Below are positions 16,314 to 24,928 of a stretch of 51,563 nucleotides of DNA, in pieces (the first letter of the stretch is position 1; every line of letters starts with the position of its first letter). The position numbers were made by a program, and so were the translations under genes. The notes below the pieces were generated by a model that was not told the DNA's origin, did not search any database, and was given only the letters and a program-made list of their open reading frames with translations. Source of the stretch: JBFLVN01 sp040758475 (GTDB lineage Bacteria; JAGRBM01); contig JBFLVN010000001.1 of NCBI GenBank assembly GCA_040758475.1, positions 1 through 51,563 on the forward strand. Reading direction: 5' to 3'.

Positions 16314-17813
16314 ATGCGGCCCGTTCTTCCAAAGATGCGATTTGCCGTTCTCCTGAGTCTTGCGCTCTGGCTGGGAGCGTTTCCCTTCCGCGCGGGAGCC
16401 CAGTCCCTGCCCGGCCAGGAAGAGACCGTCCGGCGGGCGATTGGGATGCTCGCGGAAACCTACGCCCGTGCTCCTCAGTCCGAGGAAGAAGCCCAGCGTT
16501 TTTCGGTTCTCCAGGGAAGGGCGCTCGACGACATCGCCGACGCCGGGCCCGCGGCTCGCGGAATTTTGCGGGAAGCCCTCCAACAGGAGGGCGTTCTTCC
16601 GCCCGTGGCCTACACGCTGGCGACGCTCCTCGTTCTTTCGGAAGGGAAGGGGGCTGCCGATTTCGTCCTCCGGGCGACGGCCCGGCTCTCTCCGGCCATT
16701 TCCCCCGCTGAGGCCTACTATTTTGCCCACACCCTCTCGGTCGCCGCCCCCAAGCAGGGGGCCGAGCTGGCTTTCCGTTTCGCGAAGCTTCCCGAAAACA
16801 CGGAATTCCCCGTGCCGGCGGCCAATCTCGTACTTCCGCTCGTTCCGGCGATGGCATACCTCCTGGCGGCTGGCGACAACGAATCGCTCAATGAGCTGGG
16901 CCGCAAACTCTCCAAACCCGGGAAATTGCATTTTCAAAACGCCCGGACGCTCCTCCGGGTGGCCGCCCACCTCCAGGCGGTGGAACTCGTCCCCGGTTTG
17001 CTGCGGGAACTTCCGAAGCTGCCCGCGAACTCTCCGGTCCTCGAAGATGTTCTGGACACCCTCGGGCGGCTTGCCGATCTTTCGGCCTTAAAGCCCCTTT
17101 CGGACTACGCCCGGAAAGGGAAAACCCCGAAGGTTCGCGAGCGGGCCGCCTTGGCGCTCGCGGACCTTCGCTCCCCCATGTGCGAGGACGCCCTGCTCGC
17201 GGCCCTGGGCGATCCGGTGCCGGCCGTCCGGAGCGCGGCCATCGTGGGGCTTGCGGCCATCGAAACCCCGGGCTCTCTCGACGCCCTCCGCAAGGGCCTG
17301 GGTGGACTCGAAAAAAGCGAACAGGTCCGCCAGGACTACCTCCAGGCCGCCGAACTGGTGGGCGATCGTTCCTGGGCACCCGACCTGGACCGGGCGAGCC
17401 GCAAATGGGTGGGCGTGCAGGAACGCGTAAAACAGATTGAGAAAAAAGCCGCTCGCCGGGAAACTCTCCCCGAACGGATCGCCCCGGAACTCTGGCCGGA
17501 GCTTCCGCTCAACCGGCTGGACCCCAAGAAACTCGATGGGATTCTGATGGAAATGATCGAACGCGGAGGGATCGATTTCCCGGTCCAGAAGAAAACCATC
17601 CTGTACTCGGCGGTGCCGGAACAGATTCCCGCGCTCACGCCCCTTCGCATTCTCCTCGCCCAGCGCCTCACGCGCGAGAACATCCTGGCCTGGACGGAGT
17701 ACCTCGAAACGCTCCGGCTCCTTCGAATCCGCCTTCGGCCGGACCCCCGTCCGCTTTTCCCCCAACTGGGGAAAGCGCCCCACAGCCCGCTCGAAATCAA
17801 GGATGCGAAATAG
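16314..17813 (+). CDS. Exported HEAT-repeat protein of unknown function
   Basis: About 499 residues from the ATG at 16314; an ATG at 16335 is equally possible and sits right at the signal peptide (MRFAVLLSLALWLGAFPFRAGAQS). The open frame upstream to 16218 overlaps the divergent gene and is not used. The mature protein is all-helical, with HEAT/PBS-lyase-like repeats clearest at about residues 255-335 (KVRERAALALADLRS, GDPVPAVRSAAIVGLAAIETPGS). Such repeats are protein-binding scaffolds. No catalytic motif. It lies 2 bp before the HAD phosphatase gene, so they share a transcript. Confidence 0.7.
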   Translation: MRPVLPKMRFAVLLSLALWLGAFPFRAGAQSLPGQEETVRRAIGMLAETYARAPQSEEEAQRFSVLQGRALDDIADAGPAARGILREALQQEGVLPPVAYTLATLLVLSEGKGAADFVLRATARLSPAISPAEAYYFAHTLSVAAPKQGAELAFRFAKLPENTEFPVPAANLVLPLVPAMAYLLAAGDNESLNELGRKLSKPGKLHFQNARTLLRVAAHLQAVELVPGLLRELPKLPANSPVLEDVLDTLGRLADLSALKPLSDYARKGKTPKVRERAALALADLRSPMCEDALLAALGDPVPAVRSAAIVGLAAIETPGSLDALRKGLGGLEKSEQVRQDYLQAAELVGDRSWAPDLDRASRKWVGVQERVKQIEKKAARRETLPERIAPELWPELPLNRLDPKKLDGILMEMIERGGIDFPVQKKTILYSAVPEQIPALTPLRILLAQRLTRENILAWTEYLETLRLLRIRLRPDPRPLFPQLGKAPHSPLEIKDAK

Positions 17814-17815
17814 CC

Positions 17816-18529
17816 ATGCCGGTCCTTCGCGCGGTCATTTTCGATTTCGACGGCGTTCTCGCGGACACGGAAAAGCTCCACTGGGAACTCTACCAGGAAG
17901 TCCTTTCGCCCCTGGGGGCTTCCTTCTCGTGGGACGAATATGTCTCCCGCTGGATGGCCCTGCACGATGAGGGATGCATCGAGGCGGTATTGATCGACCG
18001 GAAGCTTCCGGCCGAGAAGGGGAAAGTTTCCGCCCTGGCGGCCCAGAAGGGAAAACTCTTTCAGGAACGGCTCGGGCGCGGGCGGGTCGATCTCTTCCCG
18101 GGGGTGGCGAGCCTCGTGGGCCGTCTTGCCGCGAAGATGCCGATCGCCATCGCTTCCGGCGCCTTGCGGATCGAAGTGGAAGCCGTCCTCCGGGCCCACG
18201 GCCTTCTGCCCTCTTTTTCGGCCGTCGTGGCGGCGGAGGATTGCGAGCACCACAAGCCCCACCCCGAGCCCTACGAGCGGGCGCTCGCGGCTTTGAACCG
18301 GCGGCAGGGCGCGGCAGGCATTTCTCCCCGCGAGACCCTGGTTTTCGAGGATACGCCCGACGGCATCCGCTCGGCCAAGCGGGCCGGGATGTGGTGCGTG
18401 GGCATCACCAATTCCTATCCGGCCGAAAAGCTCGAAGCGGCCGACCTGGCCGTGGAGGGCCTCGAAGGGATCGAACTCCTGGGGCTCGAGGCCCGGCTCG
18501 AAAGCGGAGCCGCCCTCGGCGCGAAATAA
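17816..18529 (+). CDS. HAD-superfamily hydrolase, subfamily IA (phosphoglycolate phosphatase / beta-PGM type)
   Basis: 237 residues with all HAD motifs: motif I DFDGVLADTE with nucleophile and acid Asp, motif II IASGA, motif III Lys in HHKPHPEPY, and motif IV FEDTPDGIRSAKRAGM. A helical cap lies between motif I and II, as in subfamily I enzymes that dephosphorylate small phosphorylated metabolites. Substrate not predictable; the KPxPEPY region is shared by beta-phosphoglucomutases and phosphoglycolate phosphatases. Last protein gene before tRNA-Ser and the mobile element. Confidence 0.9.
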   Translation: MPVLRAVIFDFDGVLADTEKLHWELYQEVLSPLGASFSWDEYVSRWMALHDEGCIEAVLIDRKLPAEKGKVSALAAQKGKLFQERLGRGRVDLFPGVASLVGRLAAKMPIAIASGALRIEVEAVLRAHGLLPSFSAVVAAEDCEHHKPHPEPYERALAALNRRQGAAGISPRETLVFEDTPDGIRSAKRAGMWCVGITNSYPAEKLEAADLAVEGLEGIELLGLEARLESGAALGAK

Positions 18530-18566
18530 CGAGGCTTTGTGGTAAGATTCCCCCGCTGCCTTTTCC

Positions 18567-18656
18567 GGAGGGGTGGCCGAGCGGTTTAAGGCACCGGTCT
18601 TGAAAACCGGCAGGGCTTTGCGGCCCTCGTGAGTTCGAATCTCACCCCCTCCGCCA
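18567..18656 (+). tRNA. tRNA-Ser (anticodon UGA)
   Basis: A complete class II tRNA with acceptor stem GGAGGGG pairing with CCCCTCC, discriminator G and an encoded CCA at 18654-18656. The anticodon loop is CTTGAAA between CCGGT and ACCGG, giving anticodon TGA (Ser). A long variable arm (CAGGGCTTTGCGGCCCTC) and the T loop TTCGAAT follow. The 3' end is the junction with the serine-recombinase element; the antisense recombinase frame ends inside it. Confidence 0.96.
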
Positions 18657-18660
18657 GATG
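18642..18660. other. Probable left attachment junction of the mobile element at tRNA-Ser
   Basis: The recombinase gene runs antisense into the tRNA 3' end and takes its stop codon (TGA, 18644-18642) from the tRNA. Codon content and gene type change here from host to element. The exact crossover bases cannot be fixed without the other end; serine recombinases need only a short shared core. Confidence 0.5.
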
Positions 18661-20138
18661 TGACTTCCTCCGTTTTCCGCCATGAGATTGAACGGAAAGC
18701 GGTAATCAAATCGCACACTTGTACCGTCAAGCGCCAAGTTCGATGAGACCACTTCGGCCAGTTCGGCGCGGAAGTGGTGATTTCCACAATCATAGAGTGA
18801 TTTCAGGCGGTTACAGAGTTCTATGACGTTCCGAAGGTGTTTATGGGCGCTGCTCAGGCCGCCGCCCTTGCGGGCGAGGTCGTTTTCGATTCTGGATAGC
18901 TCCGAGCGCCAGGCGTTCCATTTCCCCTTAAAGAAATCTTCATCAATCTTGCCAGTTACGTGGTCCGTATAGAGCCGATCTAGGTGGTTCTTTAGTTCGG
19001 CGGCCTTCTTTTCAAGGGAAACCCTGCCGGTGGCCGATTCGCCCTCCCACTTGGCCTCCGCTTCATCCAGGGCTTTCTGGAGCAGGAGGGCCATGTCGTC
19101 GGGGACGTACAGGGCGGTTATTTTCTCCCTTAAAACCGCTTCCAGCACTTCCTGGCGGACATATGCCCGCTCGCAGGTGCTTGGGCTATTGCCACAGTGG
19201 TAATAGACGTATTTCCCCTTCTTAATCTCAGCCGTGACGGCCCATCCGCATTTAGCGCATTTGAGGAGCCCGCGGTAAGGGAAATCGTGTTTGTAATAGC
19301 TCTCGGGCCGATTCTGGCGCCTAAGCTGCACCTGGGCGGCATCCCATAAGTCCCGGGTCACGATGGGATCAAAATTCCCCTTGTAGAGTTTTCCAGACCA
19401 GTAGAATTCGCCATAGTAGATGGGGTTTTTTACAACAATCTCTACCCCTCGTTTGTTAAGTTCCCTACCCGTACGGGTCCGAAGGCCGCCCCGGCTTACG
19501 AGGTCCGCCACCGCCGCCATCGAATAGCGCCCCGTGGCGTATTTCTCGAAAACTTTTCGGACAAAGGGCGCCTCCTTGGGATCTTGTACGAGACACCTTT
19601 TCTGGCGGTTCCATCGGTATCCGAGGGGCGGAATGGAGGGGAATTGGCCGCTTTCGGCCTTTTTCTGCTGGCCTTTCCGGACTTCTTCGGAGAGGTTCTC
19701 CACGTAGTTCTTGGCCATTAAGACCTTTATTTCGTGGATAAACCGGCTGTGGGACGAGGCCTCCCGCCCCAGGATTTCAGACTCTTTTACCAGATGAACC
19801 CGTACGTCCTTCTCGCGCACGAGATCGTCCAGGGTCGTGTAGTCCTTTAAATTCCGGTACGCCCGATCGGTCTTTTCGACCAGGAGATTTACCGGGAGGG
19901 GGCTCCGCCGAATGAAGGCGAGCATTTCCCCAAACTTCGTGCGCCCCGTGGCTCTTGCCGTTTCCACGTCCACGAATTCGGAAACGACCTCGAAGCCCTT
20001 CTCCAGGGCGTATTTCCGAAGGAGCGAGAGCTGCGCGTCGATGGAAAAGCCTTCTTCCTGTTCCCGCGAAGAGACGCGGGCGTATAAGACCGCCACCATG
20101 GATGAAATAGAGGAAGCCCGCTTCGAGCGGCTAAACAT
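18642..20138 (-). CDS. Large serine recombinase (site-specific integrase)
   Basis: 498 residues from the ATG at 20138 (AAGAGATAG just upstream); an internal ATG at 20099 starts right at the fold, and an ATG at 20171 is also open. The N-terminal resolvase domain has VLYARVSSREQEEGFSIDAQ with the nucleophilic Ser. The recombinase DNA-binding domain follows (GYRWNRQKRCLVQDPKEAPFVRKVF). A zinc ribbon (CAKCGWAVTAE, then YYHC...C) and a coiled-coil end complete it. It would integrate and excise the island. The last codons and the stop lie inside tRNA-Ser, so the C-terminus changes when the element excises. Confidence 0.93.
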   Translation of the reverse strand: MFSRSKRASSISSMVAVLYARVSSREQEEGFSIDAQLSLLRKYALEKGFEVVSEFVDVETARATGRTKFGEMLAFIRRSPLPVNLLVEKTDRAYRNLKDYTTLDDLVREKDVRVHLVKESEILGREASSHSRFIHEIKVLMAKNYVENLSEEVRKGQQKKAESGQFPSIPPLGYRWNRQKRCLVQDPKEAPFVRKVFEKYATGRYSMAAVADLVSRGGLRTRTGRELNKRGVEIVVKNPIYYGEFYWSGKLYKGNFDPIVTRDLWDAAQVQLRRQNRPESYYKHDFPYRGLLKCAKCGWAVTAEIKKGKYVYYHCGNSPSTCERAYVRQEVLEAVLREKITALYVPDDMALLLQKALDEAEAKWEGESATGRVSLEKKAAELKNHLDRLYTDHVTGKIDEDFFKGKWNAWRSELSRIENDLARKGGGLSSAHKHLRNVIELCNRLKSLYDCGNHHFRAELAEVVSSNLALDGTSVRFDYRFPFNLMAENGGSHIWRRG

Positions 20139-20232
20139 TCTATCTCTTTTAACGTAGCTCAGTCTTCCCATTGGTTCACCAAGACTTAGCTTTTAGACTG
20201 CCTAGTAAAACGCTCTATTTTCTCTTTTTCCA

Positions 20233-20445
20233 TCACTGATTGTCAAGTAAAATCTGATTCTCGCTTTCGGTGGAAACGGGTGCTTTCGCGTTCCAGCTAT
20301 CCTGGATTATCAGGATTTCAAAAAACTCCCCTAATACCCTGGCCGCTTCCCGGGCTTCTTTGTAGGAGAGTTCCTTCCCGATCTTTTTTCCCAAGACCTC
20401 GGCCGTCATTTTTACAAGCTCCTCCGATGGCGTGAAGGGTTTCAC
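20233..20445 (-). CDS. Small protein of unknown function downstream of the primase
   Basis: 70 residues; the ATG overlaps the stop of the primase gene (ATGA at 20445-20442), which supports translation. The sequence is helical and charged in its first 50 residues (VKMTAEVLGKKIGKELSYKEAREAARVLGEFFEIL), the kind of small acidic/basic helical protein seen in mobile-element replication modules. No known domain recognised. Confidence 0.6.
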   Translation of the reverse strand: MKPFTPSEELVKMTAEVLGKKIGKELSYKEAREAARVLGEFFEILIIQDSWNAKAPVSTESENQILLDNQ

Positions 20446-23207
20446 AGGGCTTCCTCGGAGAGGTCTTTGGTGAATTCAAAGTACCGAATCCCCTTGACGG
20501 CTTTCCTTCGCACGCCCCACCCGGCCCGAGTAAGGACTTCTTCGGAGTCGGCAAGCCGGGAGCCCATCTGTTGCGCGCTGGCAAAGGGTGGAAGAAGCCC
20601 CAGTTTCTTTCCAAGCGATCCGAAGGCCCCTTGGAATGTAAGAGCCGTGCCCGTGAAGGTGACTTTCGCAGGAACGCCGTTCTGGAGGGAGATCGTCTCG
20701 TGGCGGATTTTGTATTCTTTCCCGAAATCTTCGTAGCTTCCGGAGTGGAGAAGTTCGCTGGCGAGGTTTTCAAGGAAGAAAACGAAGGGGTTTGTATGAG
20801 TCTCCGCTTCCCGGGCTTTTTCCTCCTGGTTTCCCAAAAGTTCCTCGACGATCTCCTGGGCCATCTTTTCAGCCGGAAGGCTCTTCTTGCGGGCATCGGG
20901 GATATATTTGAGGAGCACTTCCAGGATGACGAAGAGCCCGGAGAGGAACTCATCTAGCCGCTGCTTGGCGTGGCCCGGGTGGTGGAGGCGTAAGTATTGA
21001 AGATAAAAGGCTTTTTTGCTGTTCCAGTGGGGCAAAATTTCTTTGGCGAGCACAAGGAAAAAAGCCGAGAGGATGGAAGAGCGCTTTTCACGGAGTTCTT
21101 CGAGAATGGCGGTTTTTTGAAACCCGGGGCTCCGGTACTTTCCATCGAATTCCAGGCTCCAGGTACGAGTGATCAACTCGTGCTGGTCAAAGGGCTCGAT
21201 CGCCGTGACGATGACCTGGTTATAGAGGCGCTCGTAGACGTTCTCGGAGTCGGTCCCACCCTTTCTTTTTTGATTGACCGTTCCCGTGGCCGCGGCGAGA
21301 AGGAAGTTAAGGGTTCCCCGGTCGATGTCGCGGGATTCCAAATTGTCCTTGATCGTGAGGGGATTTGTCATGCCGTCGGAGAAATCCGAAGCGGTGCGGC
21401 TCTTTCCTACCCAATCCTCCCCATAGACGAGCATGGAACAGAGGTTCGCGGCAGTGGTTTTTCCGGAAGCCGCGCTCCCGCTCATGTGCAAAATGGCCCT
21501 ATCCCGCGAGAAGCCAAGCAGGAAAAGATTCAAAAGCCAGGAAGCCACGAAGTACCGCCCCGCGGCATCGGTGGACAGGTTCGAGAGAAAGAGTCTTCGG
21601 AAATCTAAGAAAGCCCCCTTCACGTCCACGTCGGGAGAAAAATCAATGGGCCGCATTTTATTCGAAGGGCGAAGGAGCGAATTCCTGGCGTTTGGAAGTA
21701 CGGTCACTTCGCCGGGCGCGATTCTTAGAATCTGGTCGTCCGGTCGTGAGGTATGGAGGAAAATCTCACTGTTCTCGACGTGCAACCAGGGGGAAACTTC
21801 GATTCTTCTGCCTGAATTAAGGCACTCGCACTCCAAGGCGTCGAAAATTATTTTCGCTCGCTGCTCCGAGTAGACGATGCGGGCTTTTTCATAGAGAAGC
21901 GCCCGAAATTCCCTTTCGGCCCCCAGGGCAAAAACTTTTCCTTCGTACGAGAGAAAGCATCTCCCGCCGTTCTTTTCGACAAAGAACGCCTTTTCTCCCC
22001 CCAGCCATTCCCAGATCATGAGGGCCTGGTTCTTGGCCGCCTCAGGGGCGAAGAATTTTATCTTTCGCTCTTCGCAGAATTCGAAATAGAGGGAGAGGCA
22101 TTTTTTTAAGGAAACGTACTGGGGCAGGGATTGATCCAGGAGGACTTGAAGGGCGCTCTTCTGGTCTTTCTGGCTCCTCAAATACTCGTCAATGTCCTTC
22201 GTCTCCCCCGGCCAGGTGATGAGCCGCACTTCCGCGGTGGGTTTTTCTAGGATGCCGGCCAGCGTGGGCGGAAGGGGGGCGAGGGTCTCGATTACTTTTT
22301 CCGTATACATCCTCCCCGCTTCATCCTGGTCAAAAGCTAAGAAAATCGTTTTTCCAGGGGAAATCTCCTTGAGGACGTGAAGCTGCTCGCCTGAGAGCTG
22401 CCCGCAGATCGCAAGGACTGACGAAAACCCCCGCCCGGCGACGGTGAGAAGGTCGTTTTGCCCTTCGACCAGGAGGATTTCGTCTTTCTTGAGGGCTACT
22501 TGGTTTAGAAAAACGCATCCAGGGGAGCGGTACTCGGAGCGGAGGCGTAGCGGGGTTTTATCCTGGCTGAAGGGCTTGCAGGTAAAATCCCTAATATCAC
22601 CGTTTGGAAGGTAATGGGGATAAACAAAGAGCCCCGGGGGAAAGGCATCTATGAGCCCTTCTCCCTGCTCTTTGACAAGGCCAGAGGCCAGGAGTTCGTC
22701 CCTACTAAAATCGTGGAGATGCCGGTGAAGGGCGCCATCCGAAAAGCCCACTTGGAAGGCTTTAAGGATTACGGGGGAATGGCCCCGTTTTTCTTGCAAA
22801 TGCTTTAAAGCCTCATGGTTGCGGGGAGCAAAGAGGTTTTCGTGAAAATACTTCGTCGCGGCGGCAAAGACACTTGCACGGGGATTGCTTCCTGCTGATG
22901 GGGCGCTAGGTGCCGCTCCCGGGAAATCCAATTTAATGCCGTAGTCAGCCGCCAGGGCTTTCAAGGCGTCCACAGCCGAACCGAGCATCCGGTACTCTTT
23001 GGCGAACGTGATCACGTCGCCAAATTTCCCGCACTGGAAGCATTTGTAAGTGTCTTCGTAGACCGTGAAGCATTCATGGCCCCGGCAAAACGGGCATTCT
23101 TCCAAGTGGACGTAGTTCGAAAACTTCTTCTTTACCCGGCCGCCCGACTCCTGGATGATGAAATCCAGGAGCCGGACGGCTTCCTTCACCCGCGTAAAAT
23201 CGCTCAT
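20442..23207 (-). CDS. CHC2 zinc-finger/Toprim primase fused to a P-loop helicase-like domain
   Basis: 921 residues. A DnaG-type zinc finger lies at about 38-65 (CPFCRGHECF, YKCFQCGKFGDVITF), a Toprim catalytic domain at about 243-335 (LLVEGQND with the metal Glu at 248, AFDQDEAG with Asp at 293 and 295), and a C-terminal ATPase with Walker A GSAASGKTT at 577-585 whose layout fits the DUF927/P4-primase helicase type. It would prime and unwind DNA for replication of the element itself, typical of satellites and plasmid-like islands. It overlaps both neighbours by ATGA, giving a compact module with the 66-residue and 70-residue genes. Confidence 0.85.
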   Translation of the reverse strand: MSDFTRVKEAVRLLDFIIQESGGRVKKKFSNYVHLEECPFCRGHECFTVYEDTYKCFQCGKFGDVITFAKEYRMLGSAVDALKALAADYGIKLDFPGAAPSAPSAGSNPRASVFAAATKYFHENLFAPRNHEALKHLQEKRGHSPVILKAFQVGFSDGALHRHLHDFSRDELLASGLVKEQGEGLIDAFPPGLFVYPHYLPNGDIRDFTCKPFSQDKTPLRLRSEYRSPGCVFLNQVALKKDEILLVEGQNDLLTVAGRGFSSVLAICGQLSGEQLHVLKEISPGKTIFLAFDQDEAGRMYTEKVIETLAPLPPTLAGILEKPTAEVRLITWPGETKDIDEYLRSQKDQKSALQVLLDQSLPQYVSLKKCLSLYFEFCEERKIKFFAPEAAKNQALMIWEWLGGEKAFFVEKNGGRCFLSYEGKVFALGAEREFRALLYEKARIVYSEQRAKIIFDALECECLNSGRRIEVSPWLHVENSEIFLHTSRPDDQILRIAPGEVTVLPNARNSLLRPSNKMRPIDFSPDVDVKGAFLDFRRLFLSNLSTDAAGRYFVASWLLNLFLLGFSRDRAILHMSGSAASGKTTAANLCSMLVYGEDWVGKSRTASDFSDGMTNPLTIKDNLESRDIDRGTLNFLLAAATGTVNQKRKGGTDSENVYERLYNQVIVTAIEPFDQHELITRTWSLEFDGKYRSPGFQKTAILEELREKRSSILSAFFLVLAKEILPHWNSKKAFYLQYLRLHHPGHAKQRLDEFLSGLFVILEVLLKYIPDARKKSLPAEKMAQEIVEELLGNQEEKAREAETHTNPFVFFLENLASELLHSGSYEDFGKEYKIRHETISLQNGVPAKVTFTGTALTFQGAFGSLGKKLGLLPPFASAQQMGSRLADSEEVLTRAGWGVRRKAVKGIRYFEFTKDLSEEAL

Positions 23208-23404
23208 AGGCCCTGCACCATCTTTTCGGCAATAACCCGCGCCGACGTGGCGATGGTTTCGCAGGACGTATCGGCGTCCTCGGGATTGGCGCAGATCCCG
23301 ATGAGGGCGCAGCCTTCGTAGAAGCGCTGCAAATCCTGTTTTTCCTTGGGGACTTGAAGCCGGATCACATTGCTCTTTTTGCGAAGACGTTTAACGACTT
23401 TCAT
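23204..23404 (-). CDS. Small unknown protein upstream of the primase
   Basis: 66 residues; GAGGAG lies 7-8 nt before the ATG and the stop overlaps the primase start (ATGA). The N-terminus is basic (MKVVKRLRKKSNVIRLQVPKEK) and the C-terminal half has Cys at two places (CALIGICAN, TSCETIA). A 5-bp hairpin, GGGCG-AAAAA-CGCCC, sits directly before the ribosome-binding site (23417-23431). No family recognised; by position it belongs to the replication module. Confidence 0.6.
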   Translation of the reverse strand: MKVVKRLRKKSNVIRLQVPKEKQDLQRFYEGCALIGICANPEDADTSCETIATSARVIAEKMVQGL

Positions 23405-23470
23405 TTCTTGCTCCTCGGGCGTTTTTCGCCCTTTTAAGATCGGGGAAGGCTTCTCTTGGTTTTTGAGGGA

Positions 23471-23704
23471 CTAGTTCATCGACAGGGCGGGTTCTTCGGC
23501 GGCGCGCTTCAAACACTCGATCAGGTCGTCCAGGAGGATCTCGTGTTTTCTGCAAAACGCTTCCAGGACCGTGAGGGACCCCTCTCCAAGCAGGTCCAAG
23601 GTGAGGTCGTCCGTGACGGTGCGGCCATTCCTCGTAATGCTCACGGTGTACTGGTGCCCGTTCGGGCCAATGTATTTACAGGTGGCTTTCAGCTCGGGTT
23701 TCAT
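23471..23704 (-). CDS. Small unknown protein of the element
   Basis: 77 residues. The ATG at 23704 is chosen because GGAGGAG stands 8 nt upstream; the longer frame to 23869 overlaps the next gene and is rejected. The first half looks like two beta strands (CKYIGPNGHQYTVSITRNGRTVTDD), the second half like helices (GSLTVLEAFCRKHEILLDDLIECLKRAAEE). No family recognised. It sits between the HTH gene and the replication module on the same strand. Confidence 0.6.
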   Translation of the reverse strand: MKPELKATCKYIGPNGHQYTVSITRNGRTVTDDLTLDLLGEGSLTVLEAFCRKHEILLDDLIECLKRAAEEPALSMN

Positions 23705-23771
23705 TGGCAAGACTCCTCCATTGAGACCGCGGGGGGTCTCTTTTCTCTCGCTCAGGATTTTTTGGGAAAAA

Positions 23772-24044
23772 CTAAGCCGCGGGTTCTTGGGGCTCGTCCC
23801 GCTCATAGGGACTGGGGGGCAATTCTCCGTGGTAGAAGTAATCGGCTCCCTGGTCGCGTGATAGACCAAGTGCCTTTTGCACCCTCCGGGCGGTGGCTCT
23901 GTTCATGCTCTTTACCTGACCGGTGAGCCACCCCCGGAGGGTGTTGGGCGCGACCTTGAGCTTCTTGGCGAAAGCATGGGTGCTAAGGCCGCTTTCCCTT
24001 TTGAGACGGGACATGATGCGTTTCAAAGACGTGGGGGAATTCAT
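23772..24044 (-). CDS. Helix-turn-helix protein (Cro/excisionase-like)
   Basis: 90 residues from the ATG at 24044, with a near-perfect AAGGAGG 7 nt upstream. An XRE-type HTH is visible: KRIMSRLKRESGLSTHAFAKKLKVAPNTLRGWLTGQ, then a second helical part and a Pro/Glu tail. Divergently transcribed from the XRE/ImmA pair across a 163-bp region with tandem operator-like repeats, which is the usual lysogeny-type switch layout. It is probably the Cro- or activator-like arm that starts the replication module. Confidence 0.8.
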   Translation of the reverse strand: MNSPTSLKRIMSRLKRESGLSTHAFAKKLKVAPNTLRGWLTGQVKSMNRATARRVQKALGLSRDQGADYFYHGELPPSPYERDEPQEPAA

Positions 24045-24102
24045 AAAACCTCCTTGGCTTGACGAACACCCATGATATGAATAAAAGTGTAAATGTCTAT
24101 AT

Positions 24103-24138
24103 GCGGAAAGTTGCAAATGTGCGGGAAGTTGCAAATTT
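24103..24138. promoter_or_regulatory. Two tandem 18-bp operator-like repeats in the divergent switch region
   Basis: GCGGAAAGTTGCAAATGT (24103-24120) is followed without gap by GCGGGAAGTTGCAAATTT (24121-24138), 16 of 18 bases identical, and a third partial GGCAAATT follows. They lie between two divergent HTH genes and overlap the -35 region of the rightward promoter, so they are strong candidates for the binding site of one or both regulators. Confidence 0.7.
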
Positions 24139-24156
24139 TGGCAAATTCAGTATTAT
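24129..24156 (+). promoter_or_regulatory. Promoter of the XRE regulator
   Basis: TTGCAA (24129-24134), 16-base spacer, TATTAT (24151-24156). It overlaps the second operator repeat and lies about 50 bp before the GTG start at 24208. A leftward promoter is also possible on the minus strand (TAGACA, 16 bases, TATCAT) within 24072-24101. Confidence 0.55.
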
Positions 24157-24207
24157 TCTTAGGGACTTGGGCGGATCATTATTTTTCGTTCACGTGAGGA
24201 AATTTTT

Positions 24208-24630
24208 GTGGCGAGCCCGAAGAAAGAGCAGAAAATAGCCGCCTACGTCCGTAAGGCGCGGGAATCACTGGATATTTCACAAGGCCATCTCGCCAGTCTC
24301 ACGGGCTATAGCGGCCCCGAAGCTATTAGCCGCATCGAGACGGGCCTTGTGGCCTTTCCGTTAGAGAAGGCTCACCTCTTCGCCGACGCCCTGGGCCTGG
24401 ATCGCCGGGAGTTCTGGCTCTTCTGCATGGAGAGTAGCGACGTGGAGCAGCCCAAGAGCTTCGGAGTCTTGGCCAAGGACGGCCTCGTCCCCCCGGACAT
24501 TGCCAATAAGCTGCTTAAAATCCGAAGGTCCGAGCGGTTTTGGGAGAAAGTCCGGGAACTCGTCAAGGACGACGACGAGCGCCGGGAACTCGAAGAGCGG
24601 CTAAAGAAGTTTAAGAAGCCGGCCGCCTGA
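24208..24630 (+). CDS. XRE-family transcriptional regulator
   Basis: 140 residues from a GTG start with GTGAGGA upstream. An XRE HTH occupies about residues 8-65 (IAAYVRKARESLDISQGHLASLTGYSGPEAISRIETGL). The C-terminal part is helical and highly charged (KKFKKPAA end) without a LexA-type peptidase domain, so it cannot cleave itself. It precedes an ImmA/IrrE metallopeptidase gene on the same strand; in known mobile elements such a peptidase destroys the repressor upon DNA damage or quorum signals. It is most likely the repressor of the island. Confidence 0.85.
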   Translation: MASPKKEQKIAAYVRKARESLDISQGHLASLTGYSGPEAISRIETGLVAFPLEKAHLFADALGLDRREFWLFCMESSDVEQPKSFGVLAKDGLVPPDIANKLLKIRRSERFWEKVRELVKDDDERRELEERLKKFKKPAA

Positions 24631-24928
24631 GCGGCTATTTAGTATCCCCAAATCCGCCAACTTCGTCTAAAAATCATACAGATTAACAAGATTAAATCCG
24701 CCTTTAACGGTTCTTAAAGATTTCTTCATTAAAATCTTCCCTAGCTCCTACAGCACGCGAGGGCGCACGGGGAGGCGGGCCGTGAACTTCTTTATTCCAC
24801 TCCATACCCATTCCAACACCGACTTTACTGATTGGTTAGACCCTCCCCGCTTGTGACGCTGGATGTCACGGGAAAACTAGACTTTCGGTTTTCGTTCGGT
24901 ATCTTCTCGGGCCGGGAAGGTCAGGGCA
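24631..24928. other. Leader region before the ImmA-type gene, with a possible small ORF
   Basis: 298 bp, AT-richer on the left. It contains a 7-bp hairpin AAGATTT (24717-24723) / AAATCTT (24732-24738) followed by no clear T-run, and a 24-codon ORF at 24782-24856. A short stem GTGAC-N7-GTCAC lies just after. No RNA gene recognised. Confidence 0.4.
24782..24856 (+). CDS. Possible 24-residue peptide
   Basis: GTG start preceded by GGGGAGG at a good distance and ended by TGA. The peptide begins MNFFIPLHTHSNTDFTDW. It could be a signalling peptide or leader for the ImmA-type peptidase, or chance; only the strong ribosome-binding site supports it. Confidence 0.25.
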   Translation: MNFFIPLHTHSNTDFTDWLDPPRL

